A stretch of 64,000 bases of DNA from Rebecca billardiae RCC1528 (lineage: Eukaryota; Haptophyta). Positions 1 through 9,049 of this stretch are shown in pieces (within the stretch, counting starts at the first letter, position 1; the number at the start of each line of letters is the position of its first letter). The notes beneath the pieces are model-generated. The model was not told the origin of the DNA. It did not search any database and saw only the letters and a list, made by a program, of their open reading frames with translations. The translations under genes and the position numbers were made by a program. The stretch is taken from NCBI GenBank assembly GCA_965240325.2, contig OZ251228.1, forward strand, positions 992,001-1,056,000, in the 5' to 3' direction.

Positions 1-337
1 CGCACCAGCTCTGCGGCGAGCTGATGCCCTCGGGCCGGCGCGCGCGCCGAGCGCACCGAGCAGCTGGCACACCACCGGGCGCAGCGCCGCAAGCGCGAGC
101 AGCTCGTGCCCGCCCTCCGCCGCACCGCGCGCACCGCGCGTCGCGCACAGCTCAGCGGCGCGCGCGCTTGCAGTCGCCACGGCCGCATCCGGCCACAGGG
201 CGAGCACGCCGCCCACGAGCGCGTGCGTCTGTCTCGGCCTGGCCCGCGCCGGCCCGCGCCCCGCGCCGCCTGGTCGCGGGCGCGCGCAGCAGCTCGTTCG
301 CCAAAGCGCGCGCCGCCACGCGCCTCCACTCGAGCAC
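1..337 (-). pseudogene. Exportin-6-like pseudogene fragment, copy 0
   Basis: On the - strand this stretch encodes, with frame changes, short matches to the middle of the intact exportin at 14863-18351. One match resembles the segment around VGGVLALWPDA, another the segment around RRVAARVLADGLL, where the fragment reads RRVAARALANELL. The acidic linker that separates these two segments in the intact gene is missing. The reading frame breaks between the matches, so it cannot make the protein. It is the same sequence as 7684-8020, and its 3' part lies left of the window. Confidence 0.75.
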
Positions 338-1040
338 GCGCGTGCTCGCGCAGCGCGCTCGAGGACGCGCCGCAGCCGATCTTCAGCGCCCAGGCCGACG
401 GCGCCGCAGAGCGCGGGCGTCCTCGTCCACGCGCGCGCGCGCACACGCGCCGCGCCGAGCGGCAGTGGCCAACGCGAGGTGGCCCGCGCGGTGGCGGCGG
501 CGGTGCCAAGGGCGCGGTCGGGCGCCAGCCGCGGGAGTGATGAGGCGTGATGGCAGGGGACTCGCGCGAGGGGGGAGTCCAGCGCTCGGCAGCCACACTC
601 GCGCCGTGCCAGGCCACGAGCGCGCGCGGGTCGGTGCGACGCCGCCGCCATCGCGCGCATCAGCCGCAGCGCCAGCTTGCTGTGCGCGCGCACGAGGTCG
701 AGCTTGGCGTCGTCTGCGAGCACAGACGGCGAGGCGTGGGCGGGGTGGGCGGGCAAAGCCGTCTCGGTCGAGTGCGCCCGAGCGCACGCCACCACCCCGA
801 GCGCACGCCACCACCCCGCACGGAACCGTCCAATCACCATCGTGTGCGCGTGCACGCGACACTGAGCCAGCGCAGCGCGACCGAGCTGAGACACGGGCAG
901 CAGCGAGGGCGATACGTGTCAGGCCCACCGCGAGCGCGCGGCCGAGCCGAGCCCCAAGCCGCGACCGCACGAACCAGCAGCCGCGACCGCAAGCACGCGT
1001 GCGATCGCGCAGCCGAGCGTGCGGCCGGACACGCGATTCG
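338..1040. other. Duplicated GC-rich stretch without a recognised gene
   Basis: This stretch continues the exportin remnant leftover and is repeated at 8021-8723. It is very GC-rich, so all frames are nearly open. One - strand segment, best seen in the copy near 8340-8420, reads like a real helix (around KLDLVRAHSKLALRLMRAM), but I find no counterpart in the intact exportin and cannot assign it. It contains two adjacent direct copies of a short gcacgccaccaccc block near 783-815. Confidence 0.5.
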
Positions 1041-1070
1041 CTGTGTGCGTCTCTTATTCTTAGTCAACTG
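1041..1070 (-). repeat. Partial copy of 45-bp dispersed motif
   Basis: A truncated copy of the motif that is complete at 1077-1123. It has the ctgtgtgcgtctcttattct core and ends in caactg, but lacks the ctcgcctgcctgag end. The same truncated copy is at 8724-8753. Confidence 0.75.
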
Positions 1071-1076
1071 TACGAT

Positions 1077-1123
1077 CTCGCCTGCCTGAGCTGTGTGCGT
1101 CTCTTATTATTCTTAGTAAACTG
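1077..1123 (-). repeat. 45-bp dispersed motif, left arm of an inverted pair
   Basis: This is the reverse complement of the motif at 1265-1309, apart from a 3-bp insertion in the att-rich part. The symmetry reaches outward through CGATCTCGCC on the left and GGCGAGATCG on the right, so the arms are about 50 bp. Together they bound a 233-bp MITE-like segment (1077-1309). In unit B this left arm is replaced by unrelated sequence at 8754-8821. Confidence 0.75.
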
Positions 1124-1230
1124 TAGTACTACTGCACTGTTGTAACATCTAGATACAGGTAGGATACGATACACGAGTATTGACTCGCCCATGAACAATC
1201 ACTCGAGTGGCGGGTACCGTACAGTAGGTG

Positions 1231-1260
1231 CAGTTTACTCATCAGAATCAGAGACGCACA
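1231..1260 (+). repeat. Degenerate copy of 45-bp dispersed motif
   Basis: It begins cagtttact and contains agagacgcaca like the full motif, with catcagaatc in place of aaagaata. The counterpart in unit B is 8969-8998. Confidence 0.65.
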
Positions 1261-1264
1261 TGTA

Positions 1265-1309
1265 CAGTTTACTAAAGAATAAGAGACGCACACAGCTCAG
1301 GCAGGCGAG
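1265..1309 (+). repeat. 45-bp dispersed motif, right arm of an inverted pair
   Basis: A full copy in + orientation, running from cagtttact to aggcaggcgag. It is inverted relative to 1077-1123, and direct copies lie at 1999-2045, 8920-8963, 9005-9049 and 9748-9794. Confidence 0.78.
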
Positions 1310-1998
1310 ATCGACGCCCGCCAACTGTCACCGCCCATGAAGCCGTCGTCGCCGATGGCTGCGCCGCCGGAAAATTCGTTCAGCCGTCCGCCTGCGAGGC
1401 CTGGATGAGGGCTGCGGCCGCCTCGCGGCGGCGCGCCAGCGCCCGTCGTCCTCGCCCCACCGTCGTCCACAAAAAAAACCGACAAAACGTCGTCGTCCGA
1501 ACTCGCCGACTGGGCGCCGATGCAACAGCGCGCCGACAGGATGTGAGTAGTAGTATGGAATGTGGAGCCCCACTGTCGGTTGGGGAAGGCGTGTATCAAG
1601 CGGCATGACTGGGGTAGCTTATCACACAGAAGGCCTGGCCCTCACCGGGTCAGGTGATATGGATATGTGCCCCAGTATGGCGCGTCGGCCTCAAAGTCAA
1701 AGCCGGCGGCAGGGTTCTGACACTTCTGAGTTCTGTTGCCCGGAGGGTTCGCTGGCTCACCAGCTGCGAGGGCCGGGGCGTCCGGCTGTTTGCGCTTGCG
1801 GGCTGGGGCCGGCACTGGTGCCACCCCACCGCGTGTGTTGGCAATCAGGAGGCCCACGTCGTCCTAGATAAAGTACCTGATGTGTCCGTTCAATCATAGA
1901 ATGAGTCCTCCCCGTAATGGGCAGGCTGACAATGTTGATGATGTCTTCACAGTCAAGCCCAACGGCAATGCATGATGACACACGACGACACTGTACGA
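1310..1998. other. Intergenic stretch upstream of kinase A
   Basis: I see no gene here. Short open frames occur on both strands, but the matching stretch in unit B (9050-9747) differs by indels that are not multiples of three, for example an A-run of 8 near 1470 against 4 near 9218, so conserved coding is unlikely. It lies between two copies of the 45-bp motif. Confidence 0.6.
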
Positions 1999-2045
1999 CA
2001 GTTTACTAAAAAGAATAAGAGACGCACACAGCTCAGGCAGGCGAG
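1999..2045 (+). repeat. 45-bp dispersed motif
   Basis: A full + strand copy with a slightly longer A-rich centre (actaaaaagaataag). It is identical to 9748-9794 and sits about 340 bp upstream of the chosen kinase start codon. Confidence 0.78.
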
Positions 2046-2383
2046 ATTTGTAGATTGTATTACCGCCCTTGATTGTATCCACACGTTCGACAAGGGCGGC
2101 GGAGGCTGCTGCCTCCGCTGCTTGCAACTTGAAACGTGTGCTGTCTTGGGTGTGCATGGCACGATCTCGCAGCCGGCGAGATCGACGCGATCGACGCATC
2201 ATCAGCCTTTTTCCCGTCGAAACGCTCGGCCGCCGCCCGGGCCCCGACGTCGCCGGTCCTGACCCGGGCCGCCCTGCAGGACGACTGCTTTGGGAGCCCG
2301 AGCGACGAACAAGCACCTGCCGCCACACGACCTCGTTGTGCCGACGAACTTCCCGCACGTGCCCACGAACGACTCCATACCGC
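2046..2383 (+). promoter_or_regulatory. 5' flank of kinase A, with a small hairpin
   Basis: This is the probable promoter or 5' UTR of the kinase gene, placed by position only. I see no TATA-like box I would trust. A perfect 9-bp inverted repeat (CGATCTCGC, 5-base loop, GCGAGATCG) lies at 2162-2184. An in-frame ATG at 2156 could extend the kinase by 76 arginine-rich residues. The stretch is conserved at 9795-10132. Confidence 0.35.
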
Positions 2384-5175
2384 ATGCCGCCCGAGTCCTG
2401 CGACGATCTGAGCCGCAAGCTGGCCGAGCTGAGCCCCCAACTCGCGCTGATGATACAAGCCATGGCTGACCTCCTCGTGGAGAGGCGACACCGCGCAGAC
2501 GGCGCGGCCGCAGGCCAAAGCCCGGACGCGCGCAAGGCCTGCATCATGCTGCTGGCAGCGCTCACGGACCACAAGCGCCTCGTCGACTTGGCGACGGAAC
2601 GTGCGCTCCAGGCGCATCCCAAGTGGCCGACCATCCTCTGCGACAAGCTGAACAGCTTGGCGTTCGCCCGCTGGTTGGCAGTCGAGTTGCTCTTCTCGAA
2701 CGAGAACGGCATGGCGGCGCTCAAGAAGCTCGAGTCGTCAGACGATGCCGCGCTGGCCAAGCTGAAGAGCAGGCTCAAGAAATCGCGATCGAGGCGCAGG
2801 GCGAGCAGCACGAAGGACACCCCCAAGTGGGCGCAGGCCCTGGTCTGCCCGTTCTACGACGCGGCGGAGCAGGCGTGCGGGGAGCACGAGGCGATGCGCG
2901 ACATGATCTCGCACGCAGAGACGAGCGGGCTGCGGCAGGTCCTCGAGCGCGGCGGGCTCGTGACGGTGGCGAGCCGCGACGGCGAGCAGATCCTGCTGCT
3001 CGACCCGGAGATCGTGCTCGTGCTCTCGGCGCTCATCGTCCCCCTGGAGCCGCTCCTGTACCGCAAACGCGGCGTGCTCGCGCAACCCGCGATGCCAACC
3101 ACAACAAGGATGGCGCTGGTGCCAGTGTCGCCGCAAGCGCTGCACGGGAACGGCGGCGGCGGCGCGCTCGCGGCGCGGCCCATCGCGCTCGAGCGGCTTG
3201 CCGATCCCAGCTGCCTCGGGCTCCGCTTCGCGCGCGGCGCCCTCATCCGCTGCTCATCGTCGCCGAGCGCGCGCCCATCCTCGTGCCCGCCCGCGGCAGA
3301 TGACGCGGCCGGGCCCGGCGCGGTCCCGCGGCAGGCGCCCATTGCTGCGCTTGCGAGCACCGTCGTGAACGCGGTGTATCTACTGAACGCTCGCGTGACA
3401 GCTCTTGAGGAGCGCGTGCAGGGCGCGGCCGACCCGGTGCGCTCATCGCCATCATCACCGTCGATGGTTCCGACGGCCGTCCCGGCGCCGTCGAGCCCGT
3501 CGGCGGCGGGTGGCGCTGAGCCACCGCCGAGCGCGCCGTTTGGCGAGCAGATCGCGCAGCCGCCGGCAGCAGTGCCGTGCCTCGGCGGCGAGCGCGTCGA
3601 CGACGAGAACGAGTGCCGCGTGCGCGCGCTGCTCGAGCGCGGTGACGATGGGGCTTTTTTCGACGAAGGCCTGATGCTCGGGCGGGACGGCTCCATCCCC
3701 AGCAGCCCGACGAGCTCGCTTGGCTCCATGGTGCCGCGGGCGGCGATTACGGACATTGACGCGTCGATCTCGCCGTCCGACGAGCAGTCGAGCTCGCAGA
3801 CCGCCGAGCTGACGGCAGGGCAGCTGCGCAAGGCAGGCATGGGGTGCGCGCTGCTGAAAGTCGTGGCTTTCTGCCAGCCTCCGTCGCCATCGCAGCGGCA
3901 GGTGTGCGCATGCGGCCCCGCCGCGTCTGCTGCGTCTGCGATCGTGCGCGCCCGGTGCGCACGTCCGCGCATGCCGGATCTCGCTGCTCGCTGCTCACCA
4001 CCACCGGCCGGTTGCGCCCCCGCCCCAAACGCCTTGCGCAGTTCGGCGGGCTGGCCGAGATGCCGCGCGTCTGCGAGTCCTACGCGATGGTCTGGGAGTA
4101 TGTGGTCGAGAAGGTCGCGCCGAATTTCGGCGTCGGCGCGGCGCGCGATCTGTGCGTGCTGCTGGACAAGCTGATCCCGAACGTGTCCGCGCCGCTGGGC
4201 GTGCTGCCGGGCATGATCGGCGTCGACGATTTCACCGATTGGAAGCCGCTCGGCTCTGGGACCCAGGCCAACGTGTTCCAGGCCACGGACTCGCTCGGCG
4301 CGTTGGTCGCGCTCAAACAGATCCGCCTCCACCAGCTGGAGAAGCCGCATGTGGCCGAGATGCTCGTCTCGGAGATCTTGTCGTTGGCGATGCTCGACAG
4401 CCCACACATCGTCAAGTGTGCGTGCCACGCGCAACCCGCCCTCGGCGGCGCGGCGCGCCCAGCGTGGTAGACTACTGGCTGCGTTGTACGCGCGCGACTT
4501 GTGGACGAGCGTGCCAAAGTGCGGTGCGCGCATCCTCACCGGCGCGACCGCCTGCCCTTCATCACCGCGCGCTCGCGCGCGCGCGCAGTCAAGGGCCTCT
4601 TCTCCAATGCTACGGCCGTGTACATCGTCCTCGAGCTCGCCAACGGCGGCACGCTCGAAGACCGCCTGCGCAACACGGGCGGGTCTTTGCCGGAGATCGA
4701 GGCTGCCGGCTCCTTTTTGCAGCTCGCCAGCGGCGCCCTCGAGATGCACAAGCATCACCTGCGGCACGGCGACCTCAATCTGGCCAACATCGTTGTCACG
4801 AAAGAGGGCAGGTGCAAACTCTGTGACTTGGGCCTCACGCGCGAGGTCCTCCCGGGCCAGTACGAGGTGAAGGTCTGGGGCACTTTCGAGTACATGGCGC
4901 CCGAGATGCGAACGCGGCCGGCCGCGTACAACCAGAGCGCGGACGTGTGGGCTCTCGGTATCATCCTCTTCCAGATGCTCGCCGGTAAGCACCCGTTCGA
5001 GCCGCCGCTGACGCCGGCCGAGCTCATCTTCCCGACTGACGAGCCGAACACGTTCCGCGACTCGACTCGGCACCTCGTGCAGATGATGCTCAACCCGAAG
5101 CCGTCAGAGCGGCCGAAGCTCCCCGAGGTCCACGCGCTCGCGAGCGAGTGGATGAAGGAGATCGACGACTCGTAG
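2384..5175 (+). CDS. Protein kinase with long N-terminal region, copy A (three exons)
   Basis: My spliced model has exons 2384-3901, 4042-4417 and 4589-5175 and gives 826 residues. The kinase domain fills the C-terminal third: Gly loop GSGTQANV (577-584), VALK lysine 598, probable helix-C Glu 617, catalytic loop HGDLNLAN (Asp 693, Asn 698; HGD in place of HRD), DLG in place of DFG (711-713), APE (735-737) and the SERP arginine near 806. The key residues are present, so it is probably active, most likely on Ser/Thr. Residues 1-230 look helical and globular, and 250-500 are Ser/Pro/Ala-rich and probably disordered; I recognise no domain in either. I chose the ATG at 2384 because upstream codons look non-coding; ATG 2156 is an alternative. 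In-frame introns in the long first exon cannot be excluded. Subfamily unknown. Confidence 0.78.
3902..4041 (+). other. Kinase A intron 1 (140 bp, phase 0)
   Basis: The donor is CAG|GTGTGC and the acceptor CTTGCGCAG|TTC. The upstream frame becomes a low-complexity reading after the donor, and the downstream frame (FGGLAEMPRV) begins at the acceptor. Other phase-0 donors at 3860 and 3863 fit the frame but have weaker context. Confidence 0.6.
4418..4588 (+). other. Kinase A intron 2 (171 bp, phase 1)
   Basis: The donor is AAGT|GTGCGT and the acceptor GCGCGCAG|TC. Removing it joins SPHIVK to KGLFSNATAVYIVLE with a Phe codon at the junction, which restores the expected kinase order after helix C. 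Read through, the upstream frame meets a TAG at 4468-4470. Confidence 0.85.
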
Positions 5176-6128
5176 CGGCGAGGCGCAATCGTCCCCCAGC
5201 AGGACGACTGCCGCCATCATCGGCATCACGAGCGAGCTGCTGCTTGCTGCCAAGCCCGCCAACAGCGGCACGAGCCGCCGCATCAGTGAGTGAGTCCCAT
5301 GCATGACGAGACGACGAGCACGGCCAGCGTGCGCGGCGCGATCCTCCGCAATCGATCAGCAGCAGCGCACCGTCGCTCCCATCAGCCCATCTAGCTGTCT
5401 GCTTCCCATCAGTTGCGCTGAGTGCACTCAATACTTACCGCCAGCATGTGATGCATGAGATATCTCCGCGTTCATCCGCGGCCCTTTTCCGTAGATCGAA
5501 CTCACGAGTCGTATAAGCTAGTAGTTATACTACGTAGTCGTTGCGCCCGTTGCTGGCCCGCGGTGCTGACGATGATTCAAACACAGCATCATCATCAGAT
5601 GACGGGCCGATCGGACGACGATCGATGGACCGACCGAGTGATTCGGCTAGCCGTTCGGGAATCAGGGGCGGTTCGCCGCGAGCCGTGAGTGCGAGTGCGG
5701 CGAGTGCGCCGCGGCTGGCGGCCCGCGCGGTCTGACTCCGACAGTCACGCCCTAGCTGGACTTTTGATGACAGGCGTGCTGACGCGGACGGCGGAGTCGG
5801 CGTCGGTGCCGGGCCCGGAGCAGCCTGACCCTGAGGGTGCTGCTCGGCCCGCTCTCCGCACTGAGACTGCGCCACAGCACTCACAGGACTGAGCGTGAGG
5901 TCTGCGCTTCGCGGCGGTGGAGACGCGCCGTGGCCGAGCCAGCCGCCGCTGCTCTAGCGCTCCTGTTGTGGCGGATGAGGGGCGCGGCGAGACCTGCTGC
6001 GATATGCTGCTGCGACATATGATCTGCCGGCGCGGGCTGCGCGCGCAGGCTGAGGCGGCCCATGCACGGGGCCACAGCACACACGAGTCGTGCGGGGGCG
6101 CGTCATATAGTAGTCTATAGAATGCGCG

Positions 6129-6130
<2 letters not shown>
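5176..6130. other. 3' flank of kinase A
   Basis: I see no gene in this stretch. It repeats at 12925-13908 with scattered short indels, for example catcatcggc against catcggc near 5217. It becomes AT-richer toward 6100-6130. No open frame in it resembles a protein I know. Confidence 0.55.

Positions 6131-6170
<40 letters not shown>
6131..6170. repeat. (CTAT)10 microsatellite
   Basis: Ten perfect CTAT units lie directly left of the element at 6173. The homologous site in unit B has (AT)9 instead (13909-13926). Confidence 0.95.
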
Positions 6171-6172
6171 AT

Positions 6173-6651
6173 GTCTAGCCGTCCTCGTGAACGCCGACGC
6201 CAACTGCTGGCCGAAGGTGGGCACGCCGCCTGGCATGTCAATGCTGAGGCGGCTGCGTGTGTTCCTACTCAGTGGGATTTATGTGTCCTCATGCCTTGGC
6301 GAGCGGCAGCAGATGCGGTGGGCATGCCGCTCGCCGTCGACGAGACGCGGTGCGTGAGAGATGTTGGTCGGTGCACGCGACGCGCCACCCGCGTGCGAGC
6401 CGCCGCCGCCGGCGACGCAGGACGAGCTTGGCTGGAGCAACCTCGCACGCCGCGCCTGGCGAAGCAGGCGGCGGAGGCCGGCGCCGGAAACCGATCTCCT
6501 GGGCGGCAGAAAAACCCGGACAGACTGTTTGTCCGGGAGCAGCCCTTTGAGGCGATGGTCTGTTACAGGGCGATGTGGCTGATGAGCGGCGCTGGCGCCC
6601 GGCGTTCTTGTCGTCCTCTTAGACAATATCAGTTATTGTACCAATAACCCC
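6173..6651 (-). mobile_element. Non-autonomous mobile-element-like insertion, copy A
   Basis: The segment is bounded by GTCTAGCCGTCCTCG on the left and by an end on the right that includes CGTCCTCTTAGAC and finishes CAATAACCCC. Both ends recur, reverse-complemented, at the borders of 13927-14663. The CCCC end carries a small hairpin, GTTATTG-TAC-CAATAAC. A second hairpin, CCCGGACA with TGTCCGGG, is at 6515-6537. It is 479 bp, has no transposase, and lies in AT-rich microsatellite sequence, so a target duplication cannot be read. The strand is assigned relative to copy B, called +. Confidence 0.65.
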
Positions 6652-6848
6652 ACATATTTAGCAGTAGTGTGTGTGCGCGCGCGCGCGCGCGCGCTCATGA
6701 GGATCCGCCAACTAGCATCAGCTGCTTTTGGCTCGCGGGCCGGCGTCGCAGCTCAGCCGGCTGGGGCACGCGACTGGCAAACACCAGTGATTGACTGCTG
6801 CTGCTCGTGCTGTTCTGAAAATGACAACCACCTGGTCATCTCATCACA

Positions 6849-8020
6849 TCACACGGCGTGTGCAGCCGCCGCCTCCGCCTGCACGGCTTCTAGAACGCCC
6901 ACGTCCTCTGCGAGCGCGCGCATCAGCAGGCGGAACGTCGGCAGGTCGGTCGCGTCCGCGTGCTCGGCGGCGAGCATCCCGCACAGCGCGTCGCGCTGCG
7001 CCGCGTCCACGTGTGCGCACAGCGCCAGCGCAATGCGCGCCAGCTCGAGGGGCGCGACGCCGCCGCCCGCGCCGGCGCGCCCGTTGTCCACGACAAGAGC
7101 GTGCAGCGCGCCGATGGCCTCGTCGCGCACGCCCGCGTGCGCCGGATCGACGAGCGCGCGGAGCAGCGCGTCCGCAACCACGGGCCGCGCAGTCACGCAC
7201 TCTGGGTGGGCGCGCAGCCGACCGCGCGTCGCCTCGTCCGCGCGCACCAGCCGCTCCGCCGCCGAGCGAAATCGCGTGCGCCTCGCGCACGCCGTCTGCC
7301 GCCCACGCCTCGGCCGGCACCGCGCTCGCGACCGCGCGAACCAGGGCCGCGGCCGCGCCGCATCCGCTGCTGCTGCGTGCGCCGCGCCCAGCGCGCCGAC
7401 GATGAGCTGGGCGGCCTCGGCCTCGGCGGCGACGTCGGCGCGCGAGGCCTCAGCCACGTGCGCGAGCGGCCTAGCCAGCGCGTTCCATGCGCGCGGCAGC
7501 AGCAGCAGCAGCAGCAGCGGCAGCAGCGGCAGCAGCGGCAGCAGCGGCAGCAGCGGCAGCGGCGGCAGCAGCAGCGGCGGCGGCAGCAGCAGCGGCAGCC
7601 CGGCGCGCGTGCACGCTCCGTCACGAGCTCGCGGCGGCGGCAGCGGCGGAGACAATGCTCGCGCCGCGCTCAGCGCCGCCGCGCGCACCAGCTCTGCGGC
7701 GAGCTGATGCCCTCGGGCCGGCGCGCGCGCCGAGCGCACCGAGCAGCTGGCACACCACCGGGCGCAGCGCCGCAAGCGCGAGCAGCTCGTGCCCGCCCTC
7801 CGCCGCACCGCGCGCACCGCGCGTCGCGCACAGCTCAGCGGCGCGCGCGCTTGCAGTCGCCACGGCCGCATCCGGCCACAGGGCGAGCACGCCGCCCACG
7901 AGCGCGTGCGTCTGTCTCGGCCTGGCCCGCGCCGGCCCGCGCCCCGCGCCGCCTGGTCGCGGGCGCGCGCAGCAGCTCGTTCGCCAAAGCGCGCGCCGCC
8001 ACGCGCCTCCACTCGAGCAC
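6849..8020 (-). pseudogene. Exportin-6-like pseudogene, copy 1 (rearranged)
   Basis: Reading leftward, this is a shortened copy of the exportin at 14863-18351. The last 423 bp (6849-7271) match 14863-15285 with about five differences. A 929-bp stretch (15286-16214 of the intact copy) is then missing at 7271/7272, and a further 40 bp (16304-16343) near 7363. The two losses total 969 bp, so the frame returns after a shifted stretch. Upstream of about 7480 identity falls to roughly 80 percent, a leucine tract is greatly expanded, and the acidic linker is lost. Upstream of about 7700 the frame no longer matches exportin, and the N-terminal half of the protein is absent. A chimeric open frame starts at 8300, but it cannot make an exportin. 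Confidence 0.78.
7495..7599. repeat. Expanded GCAGCA/GCAGCG triplet tract
   Basis: About 105 bp of GCA/GCG/GGC triplets on the + strand. The same place in the intact exportin (about 16480-16495) has only five CAG units, encoding a run of five leucines. In the pseudogene frame the tract encodes a Leu/Pro run of more than thirty residues. Confidence 0.9.
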
Positions 8021-8723
8021 GCGCGTGCTCGCGCAGCGCGCTCGAGGACGCGCCGCAGCCGATCTTCAGCGCCCAGGCCGACGGCGCCGCAGAGCGCGGG
8101 CGTCCTCGTCCACGCGCGCGCGCGCACACGCGCCGCGCCGAGCGGCAGTGGCCAACGCGAGGTGGCCCGCGCGGTGGCGGCGGCGGTGCCAAGGGCGCGG
8201 TCGGGCGCCAGCCGCGGGAGTGATGAGGCGTGATGGCAGGGGACTCGCGCGAGGGGGGAGTCCAGCGCTCGGCAGCCACACTCGCGCCGTGCCAGGCCAC
8301 GAGCGCGCGCGGGTCGGTGCGACGCCGCCGCCATCGCGCGCATCAGCCGCAGCGCCAGCTTGCTGTGCGCGCGCACGAGGTCGAGCTTGGCGTCGTCTGC
8401 GAGCACAGACGGCGAGGCGTGGGCGGGGTGGGCGGGCAAAGCCGTCTCGGTCGAGTGCGCCCGAGCGCACGCCACCACCCCGAGCGCACGCCACCACCCC
8501 GCACGGAACCGTCCAATCACCACCGTGTGCGCGTGCACGCGACACTGAGCCAGCGCAGCGCGACCGAGCTGAGACACGGGCAGCAGCGAGGGCGATACGT
8601 GTCAGGCCCACCGCGAGCGCGCGGCCGAGCCGAGCCCCAAGCCGCGACCGCACGAACCAGCAGCCGCGACCGCAAGCACGCGTGCGATCGCGCAGCCGAG
8701 CGTGCGGCCGGACACGCGATTCG
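8021..8723. other. Second copy of the unassigned stretch 338-1040
   Basis: Identical to 338-1040 except for one base that I see (c at 8523, t at 840). No gene is recognised. It continues upstream of the exportin pseudogene, where the 5' half of that gene would be expected, but shows no clear match to the intact N-terminal half. Confidence 0.5.
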
Positions 8724-8753
8724 CTGTGTGCGTCTCTTATTCTTAGTCAACTG
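8724..8753 (-). repeat. Partial 45-bp dispersed motif (unit B)
   Basis: The counterpart of 1041-1070. Unit A and unit B sequences part company immediately after its last base. Confidence 0.75.
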
Positions 8754-8821
8754 TACTGTGCCTTTGTGCAGTGTTGGATGGCGTTAATCACGCCTTAACC
8801 AAGTGTGCACGTTAAATCATA
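8754..8821. other. Unit-B-specific 68-bp segment
   Basis: It is found only in unit B, where unit A has the left arm of the inverted motif pair. It is AT-richer than its surroundings and contains a short dyad, GGCGT-TAATC-ACGCC. No function is visible. Confidence 0.6.
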
Positions 8822-8919
8822 GTAAACTGTAGTACTACTGAACTGTTGTAACATCTAGATACAGGTAGGATACGATACATGACTCGCCCATGAACAATCA
8901 CTCGAGAGGCGGGTACGTA

Positions 8920-8963
8920 CAGTTTACTAAGAATAAGAGACGCACACAGCTCAGGCAGGCGAG
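8920..8963 (+). repeat. 45-bp dispersed motif (unit B)
   Basis: A full + copy with no counterpart at the equivalent unit A position. It is followed by a degenerate copy (8969-8998) and another full copy (9005-9049), making a local cluster of three. Confidence 0.75.
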
Positions 8964-9004
8964 AGGTACAGTTTACTCATCAGAATCAGAGACGCACATG
9001 TATA

Positions 9005-9049
9005 CAGTTTACTCAAGAATAAGAGACGCACACAGCTCAGGCAGGCGAG
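9005..9049 (+). repeat. 45-bp dispersed motif (unit B)
   Basis: The counterpart of 1265-1309, with actcaagaataag at its centre. It is followed by the same gatcgacgcccg sequence as in unit A. Confidence 0.75.

Larger units (their letters stand above)
1..7683. repeat. Tandem segmental duplication, unit A
   Basis: The first base matches base 7684, and 1-1070 equals 7684-8753 with one difference that I see (t/c at 840/8523). Homology resumes near 1117 (8822 in unit B) and from about 1999 onward the offset is constant at 7749 through the kinase gene. Order within the unit: exportin remnant (-), kinase (+), element-containing AT-rich site, exportin 3' part (-). The left edge of unit A is cut by the window. 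Confidence 0.9.

Noticed and set aside
24-1145. 373-residue + strand frame, and its extended copy at 6960-8798
   Set aside because: Arg/Ala/Pro-rich with no motif, overlapping exportin remnants that read on the other strand. It stays open because of GC content.
2854-5073. 739-residue open frame on the - strand (also 10603-12822)
   Set aside because: It is the antisense of the kinase gene and crosses both introns. The sense strand has the kinase motifs, and the composition is that expected from GC-rich third positions.
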